From Ichthyophis bannanicus (taxonomy: Eukaryota; Chordata; Amphibia; Gymnophiona; Ichthyophiidae), in the NCBI GenBank assembly GCA_033557465.1, contig CM066031.1, forward strand, positions 1,445,696,396 to 1,445,760,395: a DNA stretch of 64,000 nt, read 5' to 3'. Under the pieces are notes generated by a model, which was given only the letters and a program-made list of their open reading frames with translations, did not search any database and was not told the DNA's origin. Position 1 is the stretch's first letter. Each line of letters starts with the position of its first letter. The translations under genes and the position numbers were made by a program. Below are positions 9,383 to 20,454 of the stretch, one piece after another.

Positions 9383-12300
9383 TCAACATCCTACATTTAC
9401 TATTTCGCTCCGGCTGCGGGAGCCCAAAGTCTGAATATAGGGTTCCCAGATCAGCAGAAAAGTAGCCCATCTCTTCACTGAACCTCTAGCCCTCCAGCGC
9501 TCCGCCAGCAGCAGCTGGTGAAAATTATTGCGCCACTCCGTAAACATGGGTGGGTCTCGGTCTCTCCATCTATGTAAAATCGGACCCTTCCCCACCAAAC
9601 ATGCTTTACGCACTAATAAGTGCTCCCATCTCCCGGAGGGTAGAGTCGGATGCATTTGATCCAGGAGAACTAAACCTCCGGTCCAGGGAAATCTTTGCTG
9701 TAATATTCTCATAAGATAGCGGTGAATTTGGGACCAATACGGAAGGATGCGCCTGCACTGCCACCACATGTGAGATAGGGTGGCCAAGAGCGTAGAACAC
9801 CTGGGGCAAGACCCGTCCTGTGTAATGCAACTCCGCAACGCACGTCTCGGGGAGAAATACACACGAGTTAAGGCTTTATATTGGATTTCCCTCCAACGCG
9901 CTCCCTCCACCAGTTCCACTATCCGCCCCACCGCCGTACAAATCGTACCTGGTGGAATTTCCCGTCCCAACTCTCCACCCCAGGCTGCCTCGGCCCTCCC
10001 ATAGTCCGGCACCACACCAAAGCACTCCAGCTTAGCTTTCAGCCCAGCTATCGTCAGGGGTGTTTCCCCCCCCAATTCCAAAAATTCAATAATCTGCTTC
10101 GACCGGTCTTCCCCTAATTCGTCCCGGGGTAGGGTAGCCACATAGTGTGAGAGCTGAAGGTATGCAAAGTAATGAGTGCTGGGTAGCTGGTACACCTCGC
10201 GTAATTCCAGAAACGGCTTGCACTTACCCGTAAGATCTACCGCATGCCCTATATAGTATAGTCCCTGCCGATACCAAAACCGAAAAACTTTCGAATCCGA
10301 ACCGGGCAGAAAATGCACATTGCCTCGTATGGGTAACCAACTAGAGACCTGCCAGTTGCGTTGCCAAAAGCTGTTTAATTGTCTCCACGTATGCCGCAGC
10401 GCGTTTAGCAGCGTATTTCGCGTAAGTCGTGTTGGCAAATGTAGACTCTCGACATGTAAGGCCCCTACGAGGGAGAAAGGAGCCACCAGCGCCGCCTCCA
10501 AATCTCGGGATGTGTAGACATCGGTTCCCCCGAGGTAGTCTCCAATATGCCGCACCTGACAGGCCAAGGCATAAAGTCGCAAATCGGGGAGCCCCAAGCC
10601 ACCCCTACGCCACCTACCAATCATACGAGAGATCGGAATCCGCGCTCGGGCCCTTCCACAGGAACCCTTGTATCTCCCGTTCCATTTTAAGTAAATCCCT
10701 TCGGAGTAACCAGACCGGCAAGGTTTGAAGCCAATAAAGTATACGTGGTAAAACCACCATTTTAACTGCAGCAATTCTCCCCAAGAGAGCCAGGGGGAGC
10801 GGGTTCCAGGCTCGCAGTTGATGCCGCATCCCAGACAAGACTCGCTCAAAGTTCGTATAATATAAATCTTGTGGTAACCGTGTTAAAATGATACCGAGAT
10901 ATTTAAACCCATGCTCGGCCCATTTCAAGGGAAATACCGCCCCCCATCTGTCCCGCAACCTCCCCGAAACATCTAAAGCCTCCGACTTATCGGCATTTAT
11001 CCGAAGGCCAGCGAAACTACCAAACCTCTGGAACTCAGTCAGCAATCGCGGCAATGATTCTCGCGGCGCCAAAAGATGCACAAGCATGTCGTCGGCAAAA
11101 GCCGACACCTTGAATCCCTGTTTGCCTATCTCAATCCCACAAATCTGTCGGTCCATTTCTATACTGCGTATAAGAGGATCGAGGGACAAAACAAACAATA
11201 AGGGGGACAGTGGACAGCCCTGCCTAGTGCCCCGATATAATGGGAAGGGATCTGATAATACCCCATTACACAATACCCTGGCCGTGGGGGTGTCATATAA
11301 ACTTTTCACCATAGCACAAAAAGCCTGTCCAAAACCATACATCGGCAACAAGTGGTCCAGATAGGTCCAGTCAACCCTATCAAACGCTTTTTCAGCGTCA
11401 AAACTCACCAAGAGGGATTGCAATTGGTGGCTATGTACCCACTCCAAGGAAGTTAAAATTCGACGGATATTACGAACCGCATACCGACCACGCACAAATC
11501 CCACCTGAGATTCATGCACTACATCACCCAGTACTCCCGCCAGCCGTTCGGCCAAGATTTTTGCCAACAGCTTTGCGTCAAAGTTCAGCAAAGATATCGG
11601 TCGATAAGAGGCCGCCTGCAACAGGTCTTTAGCTGGCTTGGGTATCAACGTGATATAGGCCTGATTATCTCCCCACCGCCTACCACCCCCTTCTATACGC
11701 TGCTGGTAGGTATCCACCAACAGAGGACCCACCCCATCGGACAGGAGTTTGTAAAACTCAGCCCCATAGCCATCGGGGCCCGGTGTCTTACAGCAACTGG
11801 CATGGGCAATTACAGACTGGACCTCCTTCAAGGTAATTGGTTGTCCCAGTTGTACCCGTTGCATCTCCGTTACCTGGGGGAGCTGCAACCCTTGAAGGTA
11901 AGCCTCCATGGTAGAAGGGTTAGTTTCATCGGCCGTATAGAGTGTTTGGAAAAATTTTTGAAGAGCGCACTATTCGCCGTTCGGTTTTGGTGAAGTTTCC
12001 CATGTTCATCCCGAAGAGCCGCTACCCCCTTCCCTCCCCTCGGACCCCGCAAACAGCGTCCTAATAGCTTCCCCGGTCTGTCCCCAAAACAGTATAAGCG
12101 ATATTTATAATATAACAGAGATTTCTTGGCACGCTGATGTAGCAATTCATTAAGGGCTACCTGAAGCTCCCAGAGCCGTTTTCTATTTGACACTGTGGGT
12201 GAGTGACCACTGAGCACCCGCGCGTGGGAAACTTGTCGCTCCAACCGAACAATCTGCTCCGCCAACAATCTGCGTTTCCGAGCAGCAAATCCAATAATGT

Positions 12301-13216
12301 CACCCCTCAAGACCACCTTGGCGGTTTCCCAAACCAACTCAGGGTCCCCCCGGTGTGCCTGATGATTTAGCTCAAAATCACGCCAGCGTTGACCCAAAAA
12401 GTGCCGGAACTGATTGTCCTTATATAACTCAATGGGGAACCGACATATACGAGAAACTCCAGCATCACCCCCCCAGTGGATCTCAACCCAAACCATGGCA
12501 TGATCAGAAAGCTCCAGAGGACCTATCTGCGCCTCCTCCACCTGTGCAAAGGCATTTGCCGAAAATAAAACATAATCGATTCTCGCGCTGGTCCCATGTG
12601 CCCTCGAGATGTGGGTAAAGTCTTTCTCAGATGGATGTAGGACTCTCCACGGTTCTATCAAACCCAAACGCTTCCGAAAGCGTTGTAACACTTGGGAGCC
12701 GAGCAGTCTATCCCTCGTCCCCTTGCCACTGGAGGTGTCCAAATGCACTTTGAGCACCCCATTGAGGTCCCCCCCCAATAGTAACGGTACATCTGGCAAT
12801 TGTTCCACCTTAGCCGCAAGACGATTAAAAAACTCCCGGTCTAACTTATTGGGACCATACACATTCCCTAGTATTATCTCACGATCTTCCAGCACGCCCC
12901 ACAATAACAAGAATCATCCGTCGGGGTCGGCCACCTGTCGATTTAGCGAGAAACGCACCCTCCGATGAATTAAAATGGCCACCCCTCCCTTCTTCCCCCG
13001 TGCAGGCGCACCCCACACCTGGCCTACCCAGTCCCGGCCTAATTTAGCATGTTCTTCAGCTGTTTGGTGGGTTTCCTGAAGTATCGCAATATCACAGCGT
13101 TGTCTGGCCAGCGCCTTCAATACTTTATATCGCTTTATCGGGCTACCCAAACCGCAGACATTCCAAGTTATGACCCTCAAAGGATCACTGTATGTGTATG
13201 GCTCAACTGCCAGCAA
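9383..13216 (-). pseudogene. L1/Tx1-type LINE ORF2: endonuclease and reverse transcriptase
   Basis: ORF2p nicks target DNA and reverse-transcribes its own RNA there. From the start: APE endonuclease with VITWNVCGLGSP, ILQETHQ, GGDLNGV and SDHAMVWVEI (13200-12470). Then RT with CKTPGPDGYGAEFYK, RPISLLNFDAKLLAKILAER, SFDAEKAFDRVDW, GTRQGCPLSPLLF and the catalytic FADDM (11860-11080). A C-terminal Cys/His segment (CPRCSTLL...HMWWQC) lies near 9790-9740. Breaks: an in-frame TGA at 12914-12916, likely a decayed CGA, and frame shifts near 11960 and 10660. The codons are otherwise well kept, so the insertion is recent. Confidence 0.93.
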
Positions 13217-14421
13217 AGCGTGTATAGGGAGACCCTCCCAGCCCGGAGCCCCCCACCGTCCTGACCTGAGAAGAGAGTGCCAAATCTATGCAAAGAGCTT
13301 GGAGTGCGAAGACCCCTCCCCCCACCTCCCCTGAATCCCCCTACCCCCCCCCCCCCGACTAACCCCACTCCTAACTCTCCCTACCTCTATCCTAACCCAC
13401 TCGTGAACTTACCCACTAAAACCCCCTTATTCCTAATCAACCTATTCCACCTATCTACAGGACTCCCCGCACCTACCCCCACCCAAGGAGCCCTCCCGAG
13501 ACCCCTCTGAGCGTGTCCCCTATCCCCACCCTTAAAGTAGATCATAGTGCCACAATCCAGCTTACACAGCTCTTTACCCTGGAGGACTAGACTCTCCCCC
13601 TCCCACGAACTAAACAGCAGAACCAAAAAAAAAAAAAAAACCAGGCCTGGGACTCTGTGCCCCCTCCGCATATGAAGACCAGCATGGCCCCCCCCCAACC
13701 CCCCACCATGGCAGCCAGTCCTAGGCTAGTCTATCCGAGGATCTAAGAAGGGGGGCATCCAGTGGGAGCGGAAGGGAGAGAGATCGCCTCCCTGACGCAG
13801 TAGACCATCTCAGCTGGTCCACCGTTCGGGCCCCGCCAAGCACACTGCACCAACCCCAAGGCCCGAGGCCTCTGCCGATCGGGTTCCTGTCAACCGCCAA
13901 AGTACCAGTAGCCCCCCGCATCGCAGGCATTCCCCTACCGCCCCCACTGCACCCCAGGGCCAGGCTGCCACGGCCTCCTCCGGAAAACCTGCCGTCTCCT
14001 CAACATGAGGCGTCGGCAGTTTTAGATAAAGGAAGCAAGACAGAAAGAAAAAAACCCATAATGGCCGGGGGGCATCGACACCTACAGATTAGTACTCAAG
14101 CGGCATGAGAAGGCCCCCTCCCCCAAATGAACCCCAGAATAAAGAACAGAAACACAGCAAATAAACAGGCCAAACTTTTCTAGCACATAATAGGGAAGAG
14201 AGAAACAGTAACCTAACAAAACTTTGCTACTCCTTCTTAAATAAGGCCTTTGGCATCCCTGGGGAAGACAAATAGACACAAAGTTACTGAAGGTCTGCAG
14301 CTCCATAACAAGCCGCAACAGTAGCACGTTGTTACTTCTGTGGTTACAATTAAGTTCCCCGCTCTATATGGAAGAAAGAGAGATTTCTTTGTCGATTAAG
14401 TTCAAGCAGCCTCTGAGGATT

Positions 14422-15207
14422 TCATTTGGAGGTGGGCGACACTGCTTTCTTTTGGGTGTGGATCTGCCGGACATAATCCTCTGCCGCAGCGGCTGACTCG
14501 AAGACACGGTGGGCCCCATCGCAGAGCACATGGAGTCTGGCGGGATACTGCACTGAGAACCGGATACCTGCCTCGATAAGTTTTCCACAGAGGGGTGCGT
14601 ATTCCCGCCGCTTTCTACTCAGCGCCATTGAATAATCCTGCGCCACACGGATCTTAGTATTATTGTACAGTACCTCTCCCTTCTGCCGGGCTGCTTTCAG
14701 GATCCGTTCCTTTTGTGGGAAGTGAAGGAACTTGGCTAGAACGATGCGGGGGCGAGGGTCGCGTGTTTGTTTGGCGCCCACCCGGTGCACCCGTTCAATA
14801 TATAGAGTGTCGCCAAGTTCTTCTTCACCCAAAATATGTTGGACCAGGGCTCCCAGATATCCTCGTAGGTCTTTATCAAGGACCGTCTCCGCAATCCCTA
14901 GGAAGCGTAGGTTATTTCTTCGCGACCTGTTTTCCAGGTCGTCAATCTTTGCCTCCTGCATGGCTATCTGGGACTTTAGGCCCGCCACTTCCTCAGCCAG
15001 TGCCTCCGTCCTCTCCTCCACCTGGCCCACACGTTCCTCGGCTTCTTGCATCCGATTGCCCAACTGGTCCATAGAGGAGCGCAGACCGTCCATTTTGCTG
15101 TGGAGGGCATCAAACTGCGGCTGTAAAGCTGTCGCAACCGCCGATGACATTTCCTCGAACGTGGTAGGAGATTTGGGGGAGGCTGGCAACGATGCCGAGT
15201 CGGCCAT
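14422..15207 (-). CDS. L1/Tx1-type LINE ORF1p (RNA chaperone)
   Basis: An intact 261-codon frame. ORF1p trimerises and binds LINE RNA in cytoplasmic particles. It begins with a short acidic/Ser-rich leader, then a coiled coil (about residues 25-90: LHSKMDGLRSSMDQLGNRMQ and following). An RRM-like domain (NLRFLGIAETV, YIERVHRVGAK) and a basic C-terminal domain (LAKFLHFPQKERILKAARQK, AGIRFSVQYPARLHV) follow. It lies about 1.2 kb upstream of ORF2. Length and domain order match the family's Transposase_22 proteins. No stop or shift is visible. Confidence 0.93.
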   Translation of the reverse strand: MADSASLPASPKSPTTFEEMSSAVATALQPQFDALHSKMDGLRSSMDQLGNRMQEAEERVGQVEERTEALAEEVAGLKSQIAMQEAKIDDLENRSRRNNLRFLGIAETVLDKDLRGYLGALVQHILGEEELGDTLYIERVHRVGAKQTRDPRPRIVLAKFLHFPQKERILKAARQKGEVLYNNTKIRVAQDYSMALSRKRREYAPLCGKLIEAGIRFSVQYPARLHVLCDGAHRVFESAAAAEDYVRQIHTQKKAVSPTSK

Positions 15208-15512
15208 CTTACTGGAGCCGGCTGCTCATTCCCGGTCCCTTCGCAGCGATTTTACTGCCGTCGCCATGCAATCTAATCGCCCAAACCGCACTAGGATATT
15301 CTCCAGGCACTCCGGAACAGCAGAGCCAACTTCTCGCCAAAGAATTGTGAGTTTTCACGGTATTAAATCGCCGGCTTAGGGTGAGGGCATAGGGACACGC
15401 TCAAGATGCGACCCCTACCCTGTCCGCATCACGTGGTCTCCCCGAGACATCCTACTTTTAGGAGAGGAAGGTTCCTCCGGGAGAAGTATCCCGGTACCGG
15501 CAGAGCTATCAG

Positions 15513-15872
15513 CACTGTTCCCTCTAAGCTGTGCGCATGTGGGCGCGCACACACCTCGTCAAGCGAGCACACATACTTTACAACAGAGCGCACAAAAATT
15601 ACGGTTCTGATTCTGATAGAAAACAACACAGACGTCTTAAAATGTAAAAGTTGTGATTGTAATTACTAGAAATTTTCCGCTTCATTTAATAATCGTCTAT
15701 TTTCATTTAATTTGATTAAAATCAATGTGGTGTACATACACGTGTAGTCAAATTTTAAAGTATATAACTCCAAGTGTCGTTATGTGGCGCACAAAAATGT
15801 AACCTTCCTTCAAAAGCTGCACAGCTGATATTTTATGAGCACACAACTTACAGAAAATTAGAGGGAACATTG
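15513..15872. mobile_element. Nonautonomous hAT element (360 bp)
   Basis: Terminal inverted repeats CACTGTTCCCTCTAA and (inverted) CAATGTTCCCTCTAA. It is flanked by a perfect 8-bp duplication GCTATCAG at 15505-15512 and 15873-15880, the length typical of hAT. It sits in the DIRS gag region and encodes nothing. Confidence 0.95.
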
Positions 15873-15879
15873 GCTATCA

Positions 15880-16710
15880 GAATCCTCAGAGTCCTCCGAG
15901 GATTCGAAGTATCGTCTGTCCGGATGCTCTTGAAGAGCCCGATACCCATACCGACCGAAGTCGGTACCGGGGTAATCGGTACCGGTGTATCGGCACCAGA
16001 AGGCATCGCATGAATGGGTGCCGGCAAAGCCGATACCGATGCTATCGGTACCGGTACCGGCATCGGTGCCAGTACCGGTTGAATCTTCTGACGCGGTTCC
16101 GAGGGCGTCGATGCCGCAAGGAGAGCCACCAGACTGCGTTCAATAGCCTGGAACCTCTGGTCTATCGACGCTGCCGATGCCTGGGTGTCGATAGCGGAAA
16201 GAGCCAGTACCCCAGAGCATGGCACCAGTAGTTCTGCTGAGGTCGAGGCCTCGAACATCCTGGATCCCCGATAATGCTTTGGAAGCCGAAGCCTCCCGCC
16301 GGGGCAACTTTGCCGGTATGGAACCCTCAAGGGCAACGCCAGAGGCATCTCGATGCTTGGAAGGAGATCTACCCTTTTGAGGACCGGCTGGACTTATGTT
16401 TAGTTAGCTGAGATCCATGAGAGGAAGACGAAGCTCTGGAAGACGTCGATGCCACTGAAGCTGCATCGGAGCGAAAAAGGGCACTGAGCTTGGCAGCTCG
16501 GTTCTGTCGACCCCTTTTGGACATCATGGCACAAGTCATGCACTTGGAGATGGAGTGGTCAGGACCTAAACATTTAAGACACCACTCGTGGGTGTCGGTG
16601 ACGGAGATGGTACCGCCACACTTGGTGTATTTTTTAAAACCCGAGGCGGGTTTCTCCACGGTGGAGGAAATTTTGGGCCTAAGGCCCAAAATGACGAGTG
16701 CACCTGGAAA
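15880..16710 (-). pseudogene. DIRS gag-like ORF1, N-terminal part
   Basis: About 16710-16369 encodes a zinc-knuckle-like CLKCLGPDHSISKC (Cys-X2-Cys-X4-His-X4-Cys) followed by Ser/Lys-rich sequence. 16348-15880 continues in another frame with a proline/valine repeat (VPVPI type) encoded by many GGTACCGG-like palindromes. The hAT element at 15513 and the LINE at 9037 separate it from its C-terminal half at 8983. Confidence 0.7.
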
Positions 16711-16731
16711 AAAAGTTTGGAAAAAAAGAAT

Positions 16732-16752
16732 AGTATATATATATATATTTTT
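16732..16752. repeat. (TA)n microsatellite
   Basis: A run of about nine TA units followed by a T-rich tract inside the DIRS 5' region. Confidence 0.8.
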
Positions 16753-16859
16753 TATTTTTTTTTTAAAGAAAGAAAGAAGAACCGGCGGTACTGGTGTAGT
16801 GTCGAGGAAGGCAGACACGACCACAAAAAAGAAGAAGAAGGAAAAATAATTTTCTGCGG

Positions 16860-17066
16860 TGACAGGAACACGACCTGCTGGCTCCGCGGAAAACAGAACT
16901 GGAGAGAGGCAGTTGGGAAAGGCGGGAAGGCAGCACGCAGGCGCTGTGGGATGCTCCCAAAAGCTTCCTAATTGGACACTGGGGAGCGTTCCCGCGCAGG
17001 CTCCGTCGGTACCGACGATACCCATATGTGAGGACCACAGTCCTGCTTGTTCCTGGAGATAGCCTC
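16860..17066 (-). repeat. DIRS terminal inverted repeat (5' side)
   Basis: Inverted copy of 4648-4826, sharing GGCTCCGTCGGTACCGAC and CCCAAAAGCTTCCTAATTGG. It marks the 5' end of the minus-strand element. Confidence 0.88.
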
Positions 17067-17433
17067 TTCTTATTGGTTTTCCTGTAAAACCATAAGCAAC
17101 ATAAAGCAAATTGATATATGTTAAATTATTCAATTTCAGTCATGCTTTAAGTGAAATTACAAATTTTCCAATGAATTTTGTATACTGTTTCTTTAGTGAT
17201 AGTAGAGTTCTGAATCCCCCCTCCAAGGATCCTGCTGTGCTCAACCTTGCCAGAGCCCCAGGAAGTCTTTAAAGCTGGATTAGGTAAGGAAGGAATACAA
17301 CTCAGTCTAAAGTTCTTATTCAAAAACAAATTTCGCTATTCTGGGACCCATGCAATAAAGCGTGGGAGGTTTTGAGCAGAGGTTAGTGCAGCTTCTGTGC
17401 ACATTTTTCTGCGCCACTGCCATTGCCCAATTT
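17067..17433. other. No gene seen
   Basis: Probable RNF125 intron 1 sequence between the DIRS element and the next retroelement. No supported feature. Confidence 0.5.
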
Positions 17434-17451
17434 AAAAAAGGTGTTTTGTGG

Positions 17452-18185
17452 GAGTGCTTGCTTTACCTGTTTTTTGCTTCCTGAGTGCAGAGGAGTCGTT
17501 GCTCCGTTCCAGTGGATACTGTGTGACACGTGAGCTGAGCGGGCTATTTAAATCCAGCCCCCACCGCGGCACCCCGAGTGCTTGCTTTACCTGTTTTTTG
17601 CTTCCTGAGTGCAGAGGAGTCGTTGCTCCGTTCCAGTGGATACTGTGTGACACATGAGCTGAGCAGGCTATTTAAATCCAGCCCCCACCGCGGCACCCCG
17701 AGTGCTTGCTTTACCTGTTTTTTGCTTCCTGAGTGCAGAGGAGTCGTTGCTCCATTCCAGTGGATACTGTGTGACACGTGAGCTGAGCGGGCTATTTAAA
17801 TCCAGCCCCCACCGCGGCACCCCGAGTGCTTGCTTTACCTGTTTTTTGCTTCCTGAGTGCAGAGGAGTCGTTGCTCCGTTCCAGTGGATACTGTGTGACA
17901 CGTGAGCTGAGCGGGCTATTTAAATCCAGCCCCCACCACGGCACCCCGAGTGCTTGCTTTACCTGTTTTTTGCTTCCTGAGTGCAGAGGAGTCGTTGCTC
18001 CGTTCCAGTGGATACTGTGTGACACGTGAGCTGAGCGGGCTATTTAAATCCAGCCCCCACCGCGGCACCCCGAGTGCTTGCTTTACCTGTTTTTTGCTTC
18101 CTGAGTGCAGAGGAGTCGTTGCTCCGTTCCAGTGGATACTGTGTGACACGTGAGCTGAGCGGGCTATTTTAATCCAGCCCCCACT
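17452..18185 (+). repeat. Tandem repeat: six 124-bp monomers
   Basis: Copies start near 17452, 17576, 17700, 17824, 17948 and 18072. Each holds GCTTGCTTTACCTGTTTTTT, an E-box-like CACGTGAGCTGAG and a TATA-like GGGCTATTTAAATCC. They differ at only a few bases, so they were recently amplified. Position just before the coding gene suggests a promoter array. Confidence 0.92.
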
Positions 18186-18300
18186 GCGGGATGCGCACCG
18201 TGGGCACGTGCCCGAGGGCACGTGTTCCGAAGGGGCGTGTCCAAAGGGGCAGGCCCTGCCCCTTTGGCGCCCCTTCGGAGCACGTAGGAGTACATACCTT
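18186..18300 (+). promoter_or_regulatory. GC-rich leader with hairpin, shared with element 2
   Basis: Contains GGGCACGTGCCCGAGGGCAC and the inverted pair AAAGGGGCAGG / CCTGCCCCTTT near 18243-18266. The same block occurs after the monomers of element 2 (23326-23405), although the monomers themselves are unrelated. Function unknown. Confidence 0.6.
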
Positions 18301-18343
18301 TGGGCTTGGACTTGTCTGTTGTTTTTTTTCGATACCGGCGTTT

Positions 18344-19543
18344 ATGGGGAAACACAAGAAGAAGCCAACTTTACCATCTTCCTCTTTAGGTAAGGCTGTA
18401 AAGGTGGTTGGTCCCATGGATACTCATTTCAAATCCATGGTATCTACCCCAGCAGTTGGAATATCTTCAGAGTCTTCCCTTTCAGCGAGTCCTGCTTCTG
18501 TTGGCATGTCTCCTATACCACATAGGGTTGTAACCCCACCCAGCCAGGAGCTCCTTTCTCAGGATCCAGCCGTTCCCCACCTAGGTGGGGACGGGTCTTC
18601 ATCCAAATTCGCTGAACTGTCTGAGACTTTCTTAAAGGTAAATCCTGTGAACGTTACATTACCTTCTTCTTTTGACTTCTCTTTATCTCCTGAAACTCCT
18701 GAACCACCGAAAGATATATCTTTGCAAGATATTTGGCAGTTTGTGTCTCGGACTGAACTGTCTCTTAATTCGTCCTTGATTAAACTATCGAAATTTACTC
18801 AAGAGACGGTGACTGTCTTAGCTGACCATCAAGATAGATTGAGGAACCTAGAGACCTCTAAAGTTAAAACTGATGGTTTAATTACTTCATTTCAATGTGC
18901 TTTGGCGTCATCTGTCCAGGACTCTCTCTTACTTCATCGTCGTGATGAAATACTTGAAAATGCTTTACGTATGAAAGATTTACGTTTGTTAAATTTCCCC
19001 CGAACTCACTATCTGTCTCCTAGCATATTATTTGTTAAATATTTGAAGGATGTATTAAAAATTCCCAAGCCAGAAGTTATAACTTTATCCAAACTGTATT
19101 ATTTACCAGTTGGAGTTCGGGAAAAACGGTTGTTAGACTTGGAGCCAGATGGAGATGTTCGCGGGGAAATGGATCAGTTGACTCTTCCGAGTTTGGATCT
19201 TTCTCAGTTTTTGGAGACATCTGTGGAGGAAATTCCTACTCGGGCTACTCTATTAGTTAGCTTTTTATTAGAGAAAGATAAAGAACTTGTTATGCATTCT
19301 TATTTCAAGTTTCGTCATGAGAAGTTCTTTGGCCAGATGATTCAGGTTTTTCCTGATGTGTGTCGAAGTACACAGTTAAAACGTAAGGCTTTTCTTGCAT
19401 TGCGTCCTCGTGTCTTGGAATTAGGAGCTTCTTTTGTTCTGAAGTACCCATGTAAATGCGTAATAATTCTTCAAGGTAAAACATTTTTTTTTTTTGATTC
19501 GTCTCAGTTAGAGACCTTTTTGCAGGGCTCAGTTGTAAAGTAA
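18344..19543 (+). CDS. L1 ORF1p-like RNA-binding protein, element 1
   Basis: 400 codons from MGKHKKKP; I prefer this ATG because it matches the MGKRKK start of element 2 and lies after the leader hairpin. The frame is open further up to 18191. The N-terminus is basic then Ser/Pro-rich (about 1-150). A coiled-coil stretch covers about 165-235 (ISLQDIWQFVSRTELSLNSS). An RRM-like segment (LRLLNFPRTHYL) and the ORF1p C-terminal domain (IQVFPDVCRSTQLKRKAFLA, LGASFVLKYPCKCVI) follow. It probably packages the element's RNA. No break is visible. Confidence 0.88.
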   Translation: MGKHKKKPTLPSSSLGKAVKVVGPMDTHFKSMVSTPAVGISSESSLSASPASVGMSPIPHRVVTPPSQELLSQDPAVPHLGGDGSSSKFAELSETFLKVNPVNVTLPSSFDFSLSPETPEPPKDISLQDIWQFVSRTELSLNSSLIKLSKFTQETVTVLADHQDRLRNLETSKVKTDGLITSFQCALASSVQDSLLLHRRDEILENALRMKDLRLLNFPRTHYLSPSILFVKYLKDVLKIPKPEVITLSKLYYLPVGVREKRLLDLEPDGDVRGEMDQLTLPSLDLSQFLETSVEEIPTRATLLVSFLLEKDKELVMHSYFKFRHEKFFGQMIQVFPDVCRSTQLKRKAFLALRPRVLELGASFVLKYPCKCVIILQGKTFFFFDSSQLETFLQGSVVK

Positions 19544-19782
19544 TATTTCATGGAGTTCCTTGCTTAGTATAAAGAGGTTCCTTAATTATTTGACTTCCTC
19601 TGTTTCGGGATATTTGTGATATTTTTTTACTTTTTCTTGCACTCCATTTTGTGGGCTGACGGTCATTATAATCGTGGAATTTCATTCTGTATTATATTGT
19701 GATGTTATATTACTTATATTTCCTTGTTTTTCTTTAATAAAGAGGTTTAAAATTTTAAAAAAAAAAAAGGTGTTTTGTGGAT

Positions 19783-19820
19783 AATACCGTGGCACAGCTC
19801 ATTTAAATGCCACGGTATTA
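19783..19820. repeat. Short hairpin
   Basis: TAATACCGTGGCA and TGCCACGGTATTA form a perfect 13-bp stem with a 12-bp loop. It lies just past the retroelement's 3' duplication. Its role is unknown. Confidence 0.6.
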
Positions 19821-20454
19821 GCTAGTAAAGCCAGATGCAAAGATGTGCGCAGAAGACTCAAAGACTGGAGCGAGGCTTTTTAGAGCTGGGCTTTAGTGCC
19901 AAGTCTGAGGAGAAGTAAAAAGTTAGCTTGTTCTTATGACATCTTCACTAACACTAATTGCAGTGTTTTCTTCTTTACCACAAGCATGAAGTGCCTAAAA
20001 CATTTTTCTCAACTAAATATCCAATTCACTCTATAAGTATCTATAAGTAAAACATTTTTTCTGGCTTGGTTACAGAGAAAAGGTCAAAAACACAAAAAGG
20101 GGGCAGGAATTGAGCTGAGGGGGAAGTGTGCCAGAATGTCATTTTGATTATACACATCAATATTATTTTAAGCAGAAATACCATTGACTTGTGTTGTTAG
20201 CAGTTCAAAATGCTGACCCGCTGACATAAATCAATGACCTGATGTGCAGAATAATATTGATGTTTCTGCATGAAATAGCATTTCAATACATGTGCAGAAT
20301 GTATCCACATTAAATCCCTTTGCACAGCTACAGTGTTCCCAGTACCAATAACATTTATGCACAGAAGAGCATTTCAACACATGCATAGAAGTGCTCATAC
20401 AATATTTTTGTGCAAACTACAGAGTAGTAGTAGTAGACTGGTCAAGAGTATAAG
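19821..20454. other. No gene seen
   Basis: Probable intron sequence; no supported coding frame or boundary. Confidence 0.5.

Larger units (their letters stand above)
9037..15443 (-). mobile_element. L1/Tx1-type LINE, near full length
   Basis: The insertion is bounded by a perfect 16-bp target-site duplication, GAGACATCCTACTTTT, at 9021-9036 and 15444-15459. A poly-A tail (poly-T on plus) starts at 9037. ORF1 and ORF2 have the L1 order. The length of 6.4 kb is about full for the group, and 5' UTR sequence (15208-15443) is kept. It was made by target-primed reverse transcription into the DIRS element. One stop and two frame shifts in ORF2 make it inactive but young. Confidence 0.95.
4627..17066 (-). 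mobile_element. DIRS-type tyrosine-recombinase retrotransposon, interrupted
   Basis: Inverted terminal repeats flank gag-like, RT/RNase H and tyrosine recombinase regions in DIRS order on the minus strand. DIRS elements integrate by a tyrosine recombinase and make no target-site duplication; none is seen. A 6.4-kb LINE (9037-15443) and a hAT element (15513-15872) are nested in the gag region. Without them the element is about 5.6 kb, normal for DIRS. Several frame breaks make it inactive. Confidence 0.92.
17452..19768 (+). mobile_element. ORF1-only LINE-like retroelement 1 with monomer promoter
   Basis: Six tandem 124-bp monomers, a GC-rich leader, one L1-ORF1-like gene, a 3' UTR with AATAAA (about 19736) and a poly-A tail. 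It is flanked by GGTGTTTTGTGG at 17440-17451 and 19769-19780, with adjoining A runs. The target-site duplication and poly-A show LINE-type retrotransposition. There is no ORF2, so it must use another element's enzyme. It resembles in plan the mammalian half-L1 elements but with mouse-L1-like monomers. Confidence 0.88.

Noticed and set aside
17448..18153. Repeated 67-77 codon frames on both strands
   Set aside because: They are the same translation of 124-bp promoter monomers, not genes; neither is it a CRISPR array, since the units are contiguous without spacers.
18191..18343. Upstream start for the element 1 ORF
   Set aside because: This 51-codon extension translates the GC-rich leader, is not conserved in element 2, and precedes a better supported ATG at 18344.
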